NCBI RefSeq assembly: GCF_008831285.2
Contig: NW_022204738.1
Coordinates: 1-19,341, forward strand
DNA length: 19,341 bases
Reading direction: 5' to 3'
Origin: Nymphaea colorata
Taxonomy: Eukaryota > Streptophyta > Magnoliopsida > Nymphaeales > Nymphaeaceae
Of this stretch, positions 10,513 to 19,168 are shown piece by piece (within the stretch, counting starts at the first letter, position 1; each line of letters opens with the position of its first letter). The notes beneath the pieces are model-generated. The model had not been told where the DNA came from. It did not search any database and was given only the letters and a program-made list of their open reading frames with translations. Both the position numbers and the translations under genes were made by a program.

Positions 10513-10937
10513 AGCTCCAATAACTCAATCCTAATGGACGCTATTCGTCCAAATAAAATGGTCCGTGGATCATTTGGATCCACTTGCTTGGGCGCATGGT
10601 TGAGCTTGGACCGGCTCAACCCCCTTTTGCCTAGGTTTGACTAGACTACCTCGTGCGAACTCGGATTAGGACTCGACTATAGGTTAGACCGTTCAAGTTC
10701 GGGAAATTCCTAAAAACGGATCAAAGCCACCTTGAGGTTTAATCCAATTTCGCTCACGCTTGGCCGTTGTTGCTCCGCCTGCTCCGCCCACTACAAGAAC
10801 TCCAAGCTGTAAGTATTCCTCTGAAGCTGGCCTAGATACCTTGCTGGACTCACGTCCAGCCCTTACGAGCCTAGTTGGACCCAGCTTGGTCCTTCGTTCA
10901 GCCCTTACAAGATGGCGGGATTTTTGGCTCGTAACAG

Positions 10938-10952
10938 ATCCACCCTCCTTAA
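10938..10952 (-). promoter_or_regulatory. Polypurine tract (plus-strand primer) of the element
   Basis: Minus strand reads TTAAGGAGGGTGGAT and then, two bases on, TGTTACGAGCC, the LTR start. A purine run just upstream of the 3' LTR is where second-strand synthesis is primed in LTR elements. The stretch just before it (AAGCTCATTTT) lies close to the end of the reading frame, as usual. Confidence 0.7.
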
Positions 10953-11012
10953 AATGAGCTTGTCCCCAAGCTCTTGCTTTACCTTTTTCCGGATGGGTCT
11001 GAGTTCCATGTG

Positions 11013-13241
11013 CTACCCACATAAATTTTTCTTTTGGTCCATAGTCCGGGGTAGTACTTCTAAGGAGTTCCTCTGGTTGAGGAAACTTCCTCTCGGCCCT
11101 TTCTTGAAATTCCGGGTGAAGACCCGAGTTGTCTTACTCGTTTCTTGATGTATCCGTTCGGGGCCGTAATCTCTAGGCAGCTGCCCGATGTGAAGCCTTT
11201 GCTGCCCTTGCAGCTGTTTGCTTCCGCTTACGCTCTTCTTCTGTGTGGTGGTCTGCCCGTGTTTTTGCGATTGCCAAGTGTTGCTGCTCACTAGGACAGG
11301 CCACTGCGCTTCTGCTGCGCGCTTACTATAGTCGGGGCCTAGTAATAAGCCTGACATGTTTGGATTAAGGGAGTTATGAGGGTCCCTCAATTCCCGACTA
11401 CAGTTTGGAGAGTCTGGAAATTGGTATGCTTTCCAATGCTCTGGGTAGAGTTTTTCAATGTAATTGCCCAGAGTAGGTAAATTATGTTGCCGACCACCTT
11501 TCCTAGACTGTATTTGACGCTGGGAAGAGGCTAAGGTGGTCACGGTGTACTGCTCACTGGCTGCTCCTATATCTGTCATCTTAAGACCATGACGTTCCTC
11601 AACAACATTCTCGCTTTCCTCTTCAGACTTGGGGAGGATTCCATCTGTCTTTGCTAGGAGCTCTTCTTCAAACTGCTCCCAGATGCTAAGCGGTTTGGTT
11701 CTTTACTTACACCCGGGTTTGGAGCCCTTTTTGTTTCTCTTAGAGGCGGCAACTACCTCTTTTCCTTCTTGGCGCTGAACAAGAGAGGGTCTCTTGTCTT
11801 GGGCTCTAACTACTTTGGCGTTTTGACTTGCCAATTCTTGAGTCGCCCCTTGTTGGAGTTTCCTTCGTGCATTTTTGGGAGACTCTAAGAAGTCGTGATC
11901 CATACCACCCTCCTTAGGTTGGTTCTTAAGGATGCTAGGAGGTGGTAACAACCCTTTGCTGCCCGTTGCTGGCTGCCCCATTGTTTTCATTTCTGTTCGC
12001 TCTAGGGGTTCACGGTTCCATGGCTCATCTGCCCATCTGAAAGGTGAAGTTGGGGTGAAGAGTTCTTCGTTGCTTTGCCTTGGCCTCTCTTTGGGACTTG
12101 CCTCAGGTGTTAGTCCTTCGAGAGGGGTCGCCCTACTTTCTGCTCCTGTTAGGCTAGATGAACACTCTTCGTTTGAGTTTGGACACGCTCTATTACTTTC
12201 CCTTATTTGTTCTGACGTCTGGGTAGGTAGGGGAAGTAATCCTTGTAGATGCCATTGGAGTCCTTCATGTCTTTCCGTCCTACCGACTCATTTTGCTGGT
12301 TGGGCCTTTGGTTCTCACTTGTTGTTCTAGGTTGAACCCATTCCAAAAGCCGTATAGCACTTAGTGTCTTGGCTGGGCCAAGTATGCCTTTAGTATCCTT
12401 TGACGTGATACTCGTGCTGCTACTAGGGATAACGGTAGGAGGGGCTCCAAGTATCCCTTTTTCTGAAATTTCAGTCCTTGCACGTTCTGAAGGCTTGAGG
12501 GCGCCGATATTGGCACACTCCGACTTGGCACTTCTATCTCTTCATCGCTTGAAGAATCCGTGCTACTATCATCTTCGGTTTCAGACGAAGTCTCTTCTTC
12601 GCTTTCTAATTCGTACTCTTTTGGCACTATTTTCTTAGGCGTCTTTGGAGAAGGGGAGGACTTTTCATCCTCACTAGACAAATCTGATTCAGTTTCAGAT
12701 TCTGTAGTAAGCTCAGTCCGTCTATTATCACTGGCTATTTTCTTGTTTCTGATCGCCTCTCTGTGATCCATCCTGGCGAGCATGGCGTTCATCTTGTTGA
12801 GCACTTCGTCCCACGTAAGAGACCTTGTGCTTTGGTCATTCTGCTCATCTTCGCCGCTGGACTCATAATGATATTCTTTTTGCTTCTCGGTCACGGGGGG
12901 AGTCTTTCTTCTAGCACTAAGCGGAATTTTGAGAACCCCACTTGGATAACTTCTCCATGATAGATTGGCGCCCAATCTCGATGTTCTACTTCGTGTCCAT
13001 CCACCATAAGTCTACCTGTGTAAGTGATTTTGGCGATCCACATTTCTTGGGTGTCCTTACGTATGGCTAACTCAAAGTGACGCCCTTTTATGCTAGGGTG
13101 TCGGAGTGTCAAGTCACACGTGGGATTACTGCCAACTTGGACATAAGTCCACTTTGGAGCTTGATCCCTAGTATGTCCATGGATCAACGTATCTGTCCGA
13201 ATGCAAACGCCATTTTCGAAGGTGCTAAGGAGTATGTCCAT
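11013..13241 (-). pseudogene. FHA-domain retroelement protein, broken copy 1
   Basis: Single long frame, now broken. The start is placed at the ATG at 13241 (MDILL), because it is conserved in copy 2; another in-frame ATG lies at 13268. Order of regions: FHA-like domain (residues about 30-112: VGS at 36-38, IKGRH at 51-55, HGEVIQVG at 95-102); a helical stretch (WDEVLNKMNAMLARMDHREA); an acidic serine-rich tract (SSEDEKSS to SSSDEEIEVPSR, about 12690-12530); a proline/serine-rich linker (about 12500-11990); a basic segment ending GSKPGCK at the stop 11703-11705; then, in the same frame, IWEQFEEELLAK and a block with NLPTLGNYIEKLYPEHW (about 11500). Lesions: one-base loss at the G run 12895-12900, one-base loss near 12520, several indels at 12195-12240, the in-frame stop at 11703, and probably another shift near 11300. 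No zinc knuckle or pol motif is visible. By position it stands where gag would be; its function is unknown. Confidence 0.7.
12891..13241 (-). other. FHA-like domain of copy 1, open to its frameshift
   Basis: This is the uninterrupted first part of the broken gene: 116 codons from ATG 13241 to a stop at 12891 created by a one-base loss in a C run on the coding strand. The pattern is typical of FHA domains: a VG-S-N-x-x-CDL strand turn, an isoleucine/GRH turn in the place of the usual SxxH, WIAK, TYTGRLMVDG in the place of the NG turn, then HGEVIQVGFSKFRLVLEE. FHA domains bind phosphothreonine peptides, but two usual contact residues differ here (Ser at 38 where Arg is usual, Lys at 52 where Ser is usual), so binding is doubtful. 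This is a motif reading by eye, not a profile search. Confidence 0.65.
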
Positions 13242-13268
13242 TTCTGCTCTATTAGATGAGCACCTCAT

Positions 13269-14110
13269 TCCGCCTTCTAATCTACCAAGCAAACTGCCAA
13301 AGCAAAGCCTACGCTACTGCTGAAACCAAACAGACGGTCACACTGCCACTCTTAAAGAAAAAATCCTATGCTGCGAAGAACCTGCTGTAAACCGTTGTTC
13401 TGCCCTTGTCTATCAGCCTCACTTCTGCCCTGTGTGCGCTAAGGGAGGAGGAACTGGTTTCCGCCTGGCACCTCGGTGACTATCTCTTGCTCTCAGCTGG
13501 GCCTAAAGAGAGAGGCCTAACTGTCGCATCCGCCTGATGCCTCGACAGCAACTTGGAGCTCGAGTACCCTAGGGTGGTGCGGTGTGCACACCCTTAGTCC
13601 AGACTGTTTTAAGACACCCCAAGGACTTACGCACAGAAATATCAAACGGTGGAGTTTTGACTTCAAACTTTGTCAGCACTAAGAGGAGATAGTTATCTGA
13701 CTATGCTGAAAATTTCAGCTCGTTTTGACCTCGAGAAGTCTCTGAAACTACGCAATCTTCTGGCCAAACTGCTCCGCGAACAGGTTCTGTCCGTTCAGGC
13801 TTTTAGCACGTTGCAGGGCCAAAAACGTCCTGGTTAGGGCAGAATATCTTCTGAAGCCCTAAATAGCTTTTGTAGCACATATTATTAAGAGTCTGTCCAC
13901 CAAATTTGAGGCAAATCCGACTTCGTTTGCCCCATGAAATCGCTGATACACTGTCGCTAACTGTTACAGTCCAGAAAACCGCAATACGCCTAGTTCTGAA
14001 AACAAAGTCCTGAAAAGAAATCCTACTGAAAGTCTGAAGTCCTGACTGCTGCACTGTCCGTGGATGCTTACTCTTCACTGGTCCAAGCCGGCTAAGTCAA
14101 GATTAATTCC
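13269..14110 (-). other. Untranslated leader of the element
   Basis: About 840 bases between the primer-binding site and the first ATG of the FHA frame. The one sizeable minus-strand opening (13803-14078) begins with GTG, not ATG, and has no recognisable features, so I do not call it a gene. In LTR elements this stretch normally carries dimerisation and packaging signals; none can be pointed to here. Two similar pieces, TCCGCCTG followed by CCTCG, lie at about 13457 and 13528. Confidence 0.55.
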
Positions 14111-14130
14111 CCAACCTGGCTCTGATACCA
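14111..14130 (-). promoter_or_regulatory. Primer-binding site, initiator tRNA-Met type
   Basis: Minus strand reads TGGTATCAGAGCCAGGTTGG, matching the well-known plant LTR-element primer-binding site complementary to the 3' end of initiator tRNA-Met. It sits two bases (AT) after the LTR end TAACA. It sets the element's orientation and the inner edge of the 5' LTR. Confidence 0.9.
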
Positions 14131-14783
14131 ATTGTTAGGATCCCGACCCCAACGGGCCGACCCAAGGAGTCGAGGTCCTACTGCCAAGATCGCCTCGAGG
14201 AATCTAGACCAAAATCCTAAACAAATTATACAAGGAACTACCTGGCCGGACAGGACCCCGGCGCAAACCCAATAGGACGTGATGAACAAGTAGGGGAAAT
14301 CCTAAAAACCTAACTAAGTCAAAACCTACTACAGAAATCTACGAGGGATGTCAGGCCGTACAAGCGTGCGCGATACAAAAGTACTCTCGCAACTCACTCA
14401 ATTCAAACCATCAAACCACATAAACCACAACTACTCGTAACAAACCACACCCAATACCCTAGGTAGGCTCGTTGATTAGCGATCGTGTCTAGGCCAAGGG
14501 CCGTCGAGGTACCGCTGGAATCAACCAAGGCCGAAGCCGGGCTCAAGCAAATACGAAAGCAAGTGCACCCGACCCGCGAAACTACAAGGGAGTGAGAGGG
14601 CGTTACCGGCCAAGCTAGTCTTGGCTGTCAGCAAGGTGGCCACAAGGTGAATCCCTGACCTCGGGCAATGCAGCAACAAATGAGGAGGATTCCGGATGAG
14701 GAAGGTAGCGGACTGGACCCCGCGACGAGGTGGAAGTTACACCGAAAGTCTTCAAATGGCCGGCTAAGGACGCCGGGCGTGTT

Positions 14784-14952
14784 GCTGGACTACGGCCCTC
14801 CTGGCCGTGAGCAAGAGGCAGCCGCGAGTCACGAGCTACTGCTGGAAGAGGCCCGCCTGGCCGTGAAGGGAGCGCGGCAGCAAGCGAAAGGCCGAAGCTG
14901 GAAGGGTCCCGCTGTGCGTGGGGATGACCTTCGGAAGGGCTGGGTTCGGTAT
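14784..14952. repeat. Degenerate tandem repeat of about 57 bp in the middle LTR
   Basis: Three related units begin with GCTGGA/GCTGGAAG at 14784, 14841 and 14897. The first two share CC(T/G)CCTGGCCGTGA; the third is more diverged. It explains the repetitive appearance of the plus-strand frame crossing it. Confidence 0.5.
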
Positions 14953-15531
14953 AGAACCCGGGAGAATCTAGCTACGGAAAGGAGAAGAGCTCGGTCTAGA
15001 GCTTGGGCAGACCTAGCTACGAGGGAGGTCCGACTATGGATGGCTGGCTAGGTCGTGGCTTAGGTGAGCTAAGTCAAGGCTGAAGGTCAGCAGGGACAAG
15101 GTGGACTAAGCACTGGCTTAGGTTCAGATGCGGCTGGGTTGACTTGAATCAAGTCAAGATGCTAAGGAATGAGGAAGGTGCGGAAGGGAGGTGGCGACTT
15201 GGGTCTAGCCGTGCAAGAGGTGGGTCCAAATCACTTAGGCAGCGTTGACATTGGCTGCCTTAGGACCTAGGCTACTTTCCCAAATAAGAGGAAAGGAGGC
15301 TCAAGGGGATTAGGTTGCCCAAGTAGGTGAGGTCGACCTAGAGAGGTTAACTAGGGAGTGATGCGTCAAGGCTTGACTAGAGGAGAGCAAGGGAGGATAC
15401 GGTGCTGGCTTACCTAACTAGTGAAGATTGACACGAGTGGGTCGTGGGCTCCTAAGGGGTGTTGTGAGGCCAGGTGGCGACTTCCTAACTAAGAAAGAGG
15501 GAGATGTGAGGACGCCACTTACCAAATGAAG

Positions 15532-15570
15532 ACCGGCGGCCAAGGGAGGTGCGAGCTAGCACCGGCGGCC
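15532..15570. repeat. Short direct repeat at the LTR homology break
   Basis: ACCGGCGGCC occurs at 15532-15541 and 15561-15570, flanking the first bases that align with the left LTR (GGTGCGAGCTAGCACC at 15548). The left LTR has only one copy (9173 onward). It could mark where the two LTRs stopped being homologous. Confidence 0.5.
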
Positions 15571-16619
15571 TGGGTTGAACGCCCTAGTGCGCTCCTCCAA
15601 ACAAGGACCAGAATACCCTTGATTTGTAACTAAGCTTTTCCACGATCAGGGGCAGATTAGTCCACACCGGAATTAGCCAAAAGCTGGCCGGAATCAACAG
15701 AAAGTTCACAGGATTTGCTGAATTCAGGCCTAGCCTAAAACATGCGATTAATCAACCGGATGAAGCTCGTTTTCCACTATTTGATTCCTCTTGATGGGGC
15801 GTCTTCTTCTTTGTAATCTTTTCTTTGTTTTGACGCCTTTTGATGCACTTTGCAAGCCCTTTTTGCTTGCTGGATTTGTGCATCCGTTTTGCTCAAAAAC
15901 GGAGGCAAACAAAGCGCTCTTGTGAGGACGCTCTTTGGGAACCTTCGTGCATAGCGTGAGGGGAAGAACTTCAAGAATGCCAAGGAGTTCTTGAGACGCG
16001 TAAGCTGGAATTTGGTGCTGTTTTCTGCCGTGGGATGAGAGCTCAAACTCTCGGGTGTGCACCGAGGGAATGAAATCCACCTTTTAGCCGAATACAATAT
16101 CAAATCCGAGCAACGTGTTGCTCACCAACTCTTTTTGTTTTCTCTACGTACTAACCTTTTTCTCTCGCTATTTTGATGTCTTTTGCTGCTGCTACCAGGT
16201 TGCCCAAGTTGCTGCAGCCTTCCCGGGATGAAGACAGCCTCACAACCTTCTTTCTGTTTGAGAAGGAAGGCACCGTGCTTCAACAAAATGCTCGTGGGGT
16301 ATTCTTCGTGGTCCGTTGGAGACGCCGCGCGCCGGAGCTGCTGCTATCCTTAGGCCGTGATCCTTAGGTCGAGGGGAAGAGGAAGAAACCAGAAAACCAG
16401 GACGAGTGGAAGAGGGAGACCTTCGGTTGACAAGAGGGCTGAAGACGATGCAGATCTTCACCTTGGGATTTGAAAGGTAGATGACGCCAAGAGAGATGAC
16501 GCTAGGCTAGGGAGATACCTTGAGGACGAGTGGAGGAGAAGAGGCTGCGCCATGGATGAGGAGGGATGCCAAGGAGAGAAGGGAGACCACCGCGGGAGAG
16601 GGGTGAGCCAAGGGGAGTA

Positions 16620-16715
16620 CGAGAGAGAGAAAGGGCATTCCGCCCAACACAATTCCTCAATTCATTTTCCTTATTCAAAAGCATAACATTTACATGAATT
16701 CAATGACTTAAATAA
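16620..16715 (-). promoter_or_regulatory. Possible core promoter of middle LTR
   Basis: Minus strand: TTATTTAAG at 16715-16707, then TTTTGAATAAGG, then the CT-rich tract CCCTTTCTCTCTCTC (about 16634-16620). This is the counterpart of the pairs in the other LTRs. An ATG 70 bases further on opens a short frame, MAQPLLLHSSSRYLPS, discussed in the findings. Weak, composition-based call. Confidence 0.2.
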
Positions 16716-16768
16716 TAGCCTAAGCAACTCGGCTCACATTCCGAACCGGTTCACTAAAGAAACAAATC

Positions 16769-16798
16769 AAAAACGGACTCAAATGGATCCAAAAACGG
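16769..16798. repeat. Contracted 23-bp minisatellite in the middle LTR
   Basis: Only two AAAAACGG cores remain (16769 and 16791). The sequence then jumps to CAAACGTCCAAATAAAATGG, which in the left LTR lies after six units and a further AT-rich stretch. Roughly 130 bases are missing relative to the left LTR. Confidence 0.8.
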
Positions 16799-16971
16799 AA
16801 CTCAAACGTCCAAATAAAATGGTCCGTGGATCATTTGGATCCACTTGCTTGGGCGCATGGTTGAGCTTGGACCGGCTCAACCCCCTTTTGCCTAGGTTCG
16901 ACCTAGACTACCTCGTGCGAACTCGGATTAGGACTCGACTATAGGTTAGACCGTTCAAGTTCGGGAAAGTC

Positions 16972-18566
16972 CTAAAAACGGATCAAAGCCACCTTGAGGT
17001 TTAATCCAATTTCGCTCACGCTTGGCCGTTGTTGCTCCGCCCGCTCCTCCCACTGCAAGAACTCCAAGCTGTAAGTATTCCTTGTGACTGGCCTAGCTGC
17101 CTTGCTGGACTGGGCTCTAACTACTTTGGCGTTTTGACTTGCCAATTCTTGAGTCGCCCCTTGTTGGAGTTTCATACGTGCACTTTTGGGAGACTCAAAG
17201 AACTCGTGATCCATACCACCCTCCTTAGGTTGGTTCATAAGGATGCTAGGAGGTGGTAACAACCCTTTGCTGCCCGTGGCTCGCTGCCCCATTGTTTCTA
17301 TCTTTGTTTGCTCACGGGTTTCTTGATTCCATGGCTCATCTGCCCATCTAAAAGGTGACGCTAGGGTGAAGATTTCTTCTTTGCTTTGCATCGGCGTCAC
17401 TTTAGGACTTGCCTCAGGCGTTAGTTCTTCAAGAGGTGTCGCCCTACTATCAGCTTGTGTTAGGCTAGATGAGCACTCTTCGTTTGAGTTTGGACACGTA
17501 CTATTAGTTTCCCTTAATTTCTCTTGTTCTGTCGTCTTGGAAGGTTCAGGTAAGGGAAGTAGCCCTTCGTAAATGCCATTGGAGTTCTTTGTGTCTGTCC
17601 GTCTGACCGACTCGTTCTGATGGTTGGGCCTTTGGTTCCCACTTGATGCTCTAGGTTGAACCCATTCCAAAGGCCGTATGGCACTAATTGTCTTGGCTGG
17701 GCCAAGTATGCCTTTAGTATCCTTAGACGTGATACTCGTGCTGCTACTAGGGATAACGCTAGGAGGGGCTCCAAGTATCCCTTTTTATGAAATTTCAGTC
17801 CTTGCACGTTCTGAAGGCTTGAGGGCGCCGATATTGGCACACTCCCGACTTGGCACTTCTATCTCTTCATCGCTTGAAGAATCCGTGCTACTATCATCTT
17901 CGGTTTCAGACGAAGTCTCTTCTTCGCTTTCTAATTCGTACTCTTTTGGCACTATTTTCTTAGGCGTCTTTGGAGAAGGGGAGGACTTTTCATCCTCACT
18001 AGACGAATCTGATTCAGTTTCAGATTCTGTAGTAAGCTCAGTCCGTCTATTATCGCTGGCTATTTTCTTGTTTCTGATCGCCTCTCTGTGATCCATCCTG
18101 GCGAGCATGGCGTTCATCTTGTTGAGCACTTCGTCCCACGTAAGAGACCTTGTGCTTTGGTCATTCTGCTCATCTTCGCCGCTGGACTCATAATGATATT
18201 CTTTTTGCTTCTCGGTCACGGGGGAGAGTCTTTCTTCTAGCACTAAGCGGAATTTTGAGAACCCCACTTGGATAACTTCTCCATGATAGATTGGCACCCA
18301 ATCTCGATGTTCTACTTCGTATCCAGCCACAATAAGTCTACCCGTGTAAGTGATTTTGGCTATCCACATTTCTTGGGTGTCCTTATGTATGGCCAACTCA
18401 AGGTGACGCCCTTTTATGCTAGGGTGTCGGAGTATCAAGTCACACTCGGGATTACTGCCGACTGGACATAAGTCCACTTTGGAGCTTGATCCCTAGTATG
18501 TCCATGGATCAACGTATATTCACGAATACAAACACCATTCTCGTAGGTGCTAAGGAGTATGTCCAT
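16972..18566 (-). pseudogene. FHA-domain retroelement protein, broken chimeric copy 2
   Basis: Second copy of the same gene from ATG 18566 (MDILLSTYENG). A one-base loss near 18461-18464 (GACTGG where copy 1 has AACTTGG) breaks the FHA region after WTYVQ. The frame then resumes with VGSNPECDL and runs uninterrupted through the FHA remainder, the helical stretch and the acidic tract to a TAA at 17787-17785. Copy 1 has a glutamate codon there, so this is a point mutation. The same frame reopens and continues (LEWVQPR, PLEELTPEASPK, MGQRATGSKG, SQNAKVVRAQ) to 17112. A 950-bp deletion relative to copy 1 there fuses it to the antisense side of the LTR, adding about 46 unrelated codons up to the stop at 16972. 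The C-terminal block of copy 1 is absent. Copy 2 lacks copy 1's frameshifts, so together the two show the original frame. Confidence 0.7.
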
Positions 18567-18993
18567 TTCTGCTCTACTAGACGAGCAGAAAATCCAGCCA
18601 GCTTGTAAGGGCTGAACCAAGACCAAGCCGGGTCCGACTAGGCTCGTAAGGGCTGGACGTGAGTCCAGCAAGGTATCTAGGCCAGCTTCAGAGGAATACT
18701 TACAGCTTGGAGTTCTTGCAGAGGGCGGGAGCAACAACGGCCAAGCGTGTGCGAAATTAGATTAAACCTCAAGGTGGCTTTGATCCGTTTTTTAGGACTC
18801 TCCCGTACTTGAATGGTCTAACCTATAGTCGAGTCCTAACCCAAGTTCACACGAGGTAGTCTAGGTCGAACCTAGGCAAAAGGGGGTTGAGCCGGTCCAA
18901 GCTCAACCATGCGCCCAAGCAAGTGGATCCAAATGATCCACGGACCATTTTATTTGGACGAATAGCGTCCATTAGGATTGATTTTTTGGAGCT

Positions 18994-19120
18994 CGTTTTT
19001 GGATACCATGGAGTTCCGTTTTTGGACCCCATTGAGTTCCGTTTTTGGATCCCATGGAGCTCCGTTTTTGGATTTCATTTGAGTTCCGTTTTTGGATCCA
19101 TTTGAGTCCGTTTTTGATTT
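18994..19120. repeat. 23-bp LTR minisatellite, six units (third LTR)
   Basis: CGTTTTTGGAT cores start at 18994, 19017, 19040, 19063, 19087 and 19109: the same repeat as at 10390-10512 but on the other strand, with equal unit number. Confidence 0.9.
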
Positions 19121-19168
19121 GTTTCTTTAGTGAACCGGTTCGGAATGTGAACCGAGTTGATTAGGAAG

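Larger units (their letters stand above)
9161..10936 (-). mobile_element. Left LTR (3' LTR of the minus-strand element)
   Basis: Aligns at high identity to 15548-17111 and, in reverse complement, to 18581-19341. On the minus strand it opens with TGTTACGAGCC at 10936, directly after the polypurine tract. It contains a 23-bp minisatellite (six units), the AATGAATTGAGGAA...GTGTTGGGCGG segment, a CT-rich tract and a long run with no convincing gene. Frames at 9349-9894 (minus) and 9611-9982 (plus) overlap each other on opposite strands and show no family features, so I read them as chance. Alignment with the middle LTR stops at 9161. Confidence 0.8.
9161..17111 (-). mobile_element. Non-autonomous LTR retrotransposon (LTR-internal-LTR), minus strand
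   Basis: Two direct LTR copies flank an internal region (10937-14132) that has a tRNA-Met-type primer-binding site next to the right LTR and a polypurine tract next to the left LTR. This fixes minus-strand orientation. LTR ends are TGTTA...TAACA. The internal region is about 3.2 kb and holds one broken frame without recognisable protease, reverse transcriptase, RNase H or integrase. Long LTRs (about 3 kb) with a short pol-less interior fit the non-autonomous classes called LARD (large retrotransposon derivative) or TR-GAG. The outer ends are incomplete: the left LTR becomes unalignable below 9161, and the right LTR has lost its first 85 or so bases. No target-site duplication can be tested. 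Confidence 0.8.
14133..17111 (-). mobile_element. Middle LTR (5' LTR of the minus-strand element, U3 end deleted)
   Basis: The inner edge is TGTTAGGATCCC on the plus strand at 14133, i.e. minus-strand end GGGATCCTAACA, next to the primer-binding site. From 15548 to 17111 it aligns with the left LTR. It stops at CTTGCTGGACT, where the left LTR continues for about 85 more bases to its TGTTA end, and is fused there to internal sequence. The full LTR would be about 3.07 kb. Its GC-rich half (14500-15545) has no left-LTR counterpart in the window. The 127-residue plus-strand frame at 14668-15051 is antisense to the LTR and looks like a composition artefact. Confidence 0.8.

Noticed and set aside
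10611-10640. Alternative LTR start at AAAAGGGGG|TTGAGCC (minus strand, about 10620), also at 16880 and 18886
   Set aside because: It looks like a polypurine tract plus TG, but LTR homology between the left and third copies continues about 310 bases beyond it to TGTTACGAGCC, which pairs with the TAACA end at the primer-binding site and follows a better tract at 10938-10952.
10693-11022. 109-residue minus-strand frame crossing the polypurine tract
   Set aside because: It runs through the end of the internal region into the LTR, so it is not a stand-alone gene. Its first part (WVAHGTQTHPEK) may be the displaced true C-terminus of the element protein, but this cannot be settled.
12560-12766. Plus-strand serine-rich frame, also at 17678-18091
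   Set aside because: Exact antisense shadow of the acidic serine tract of the FHA protein; GAA/TCA-rich codons stay open on both strands.
13803-14078. 91-residue minus-strand frame in the leader
   Set aside because: It starts with GTG and lies between the primer-binding site and the real start; no second copy is available to test conservation.
10937-14132. Hidden reverse transcriptase, integrase or protease
   Set aside because: I looked in all minus-strand frames for the YxDD, HHCC and D(S/T)G patterns in suitable context and found none; the interior is also too short for a full pol.
14668-15051. 127-residue plus-strand frame in the middle LTR
   Set aside because: Antisense to the LTR, in GC-rich sequence with a degenerate 57-bp tandem repeat; arginine-rich composition and no recognisable domain.
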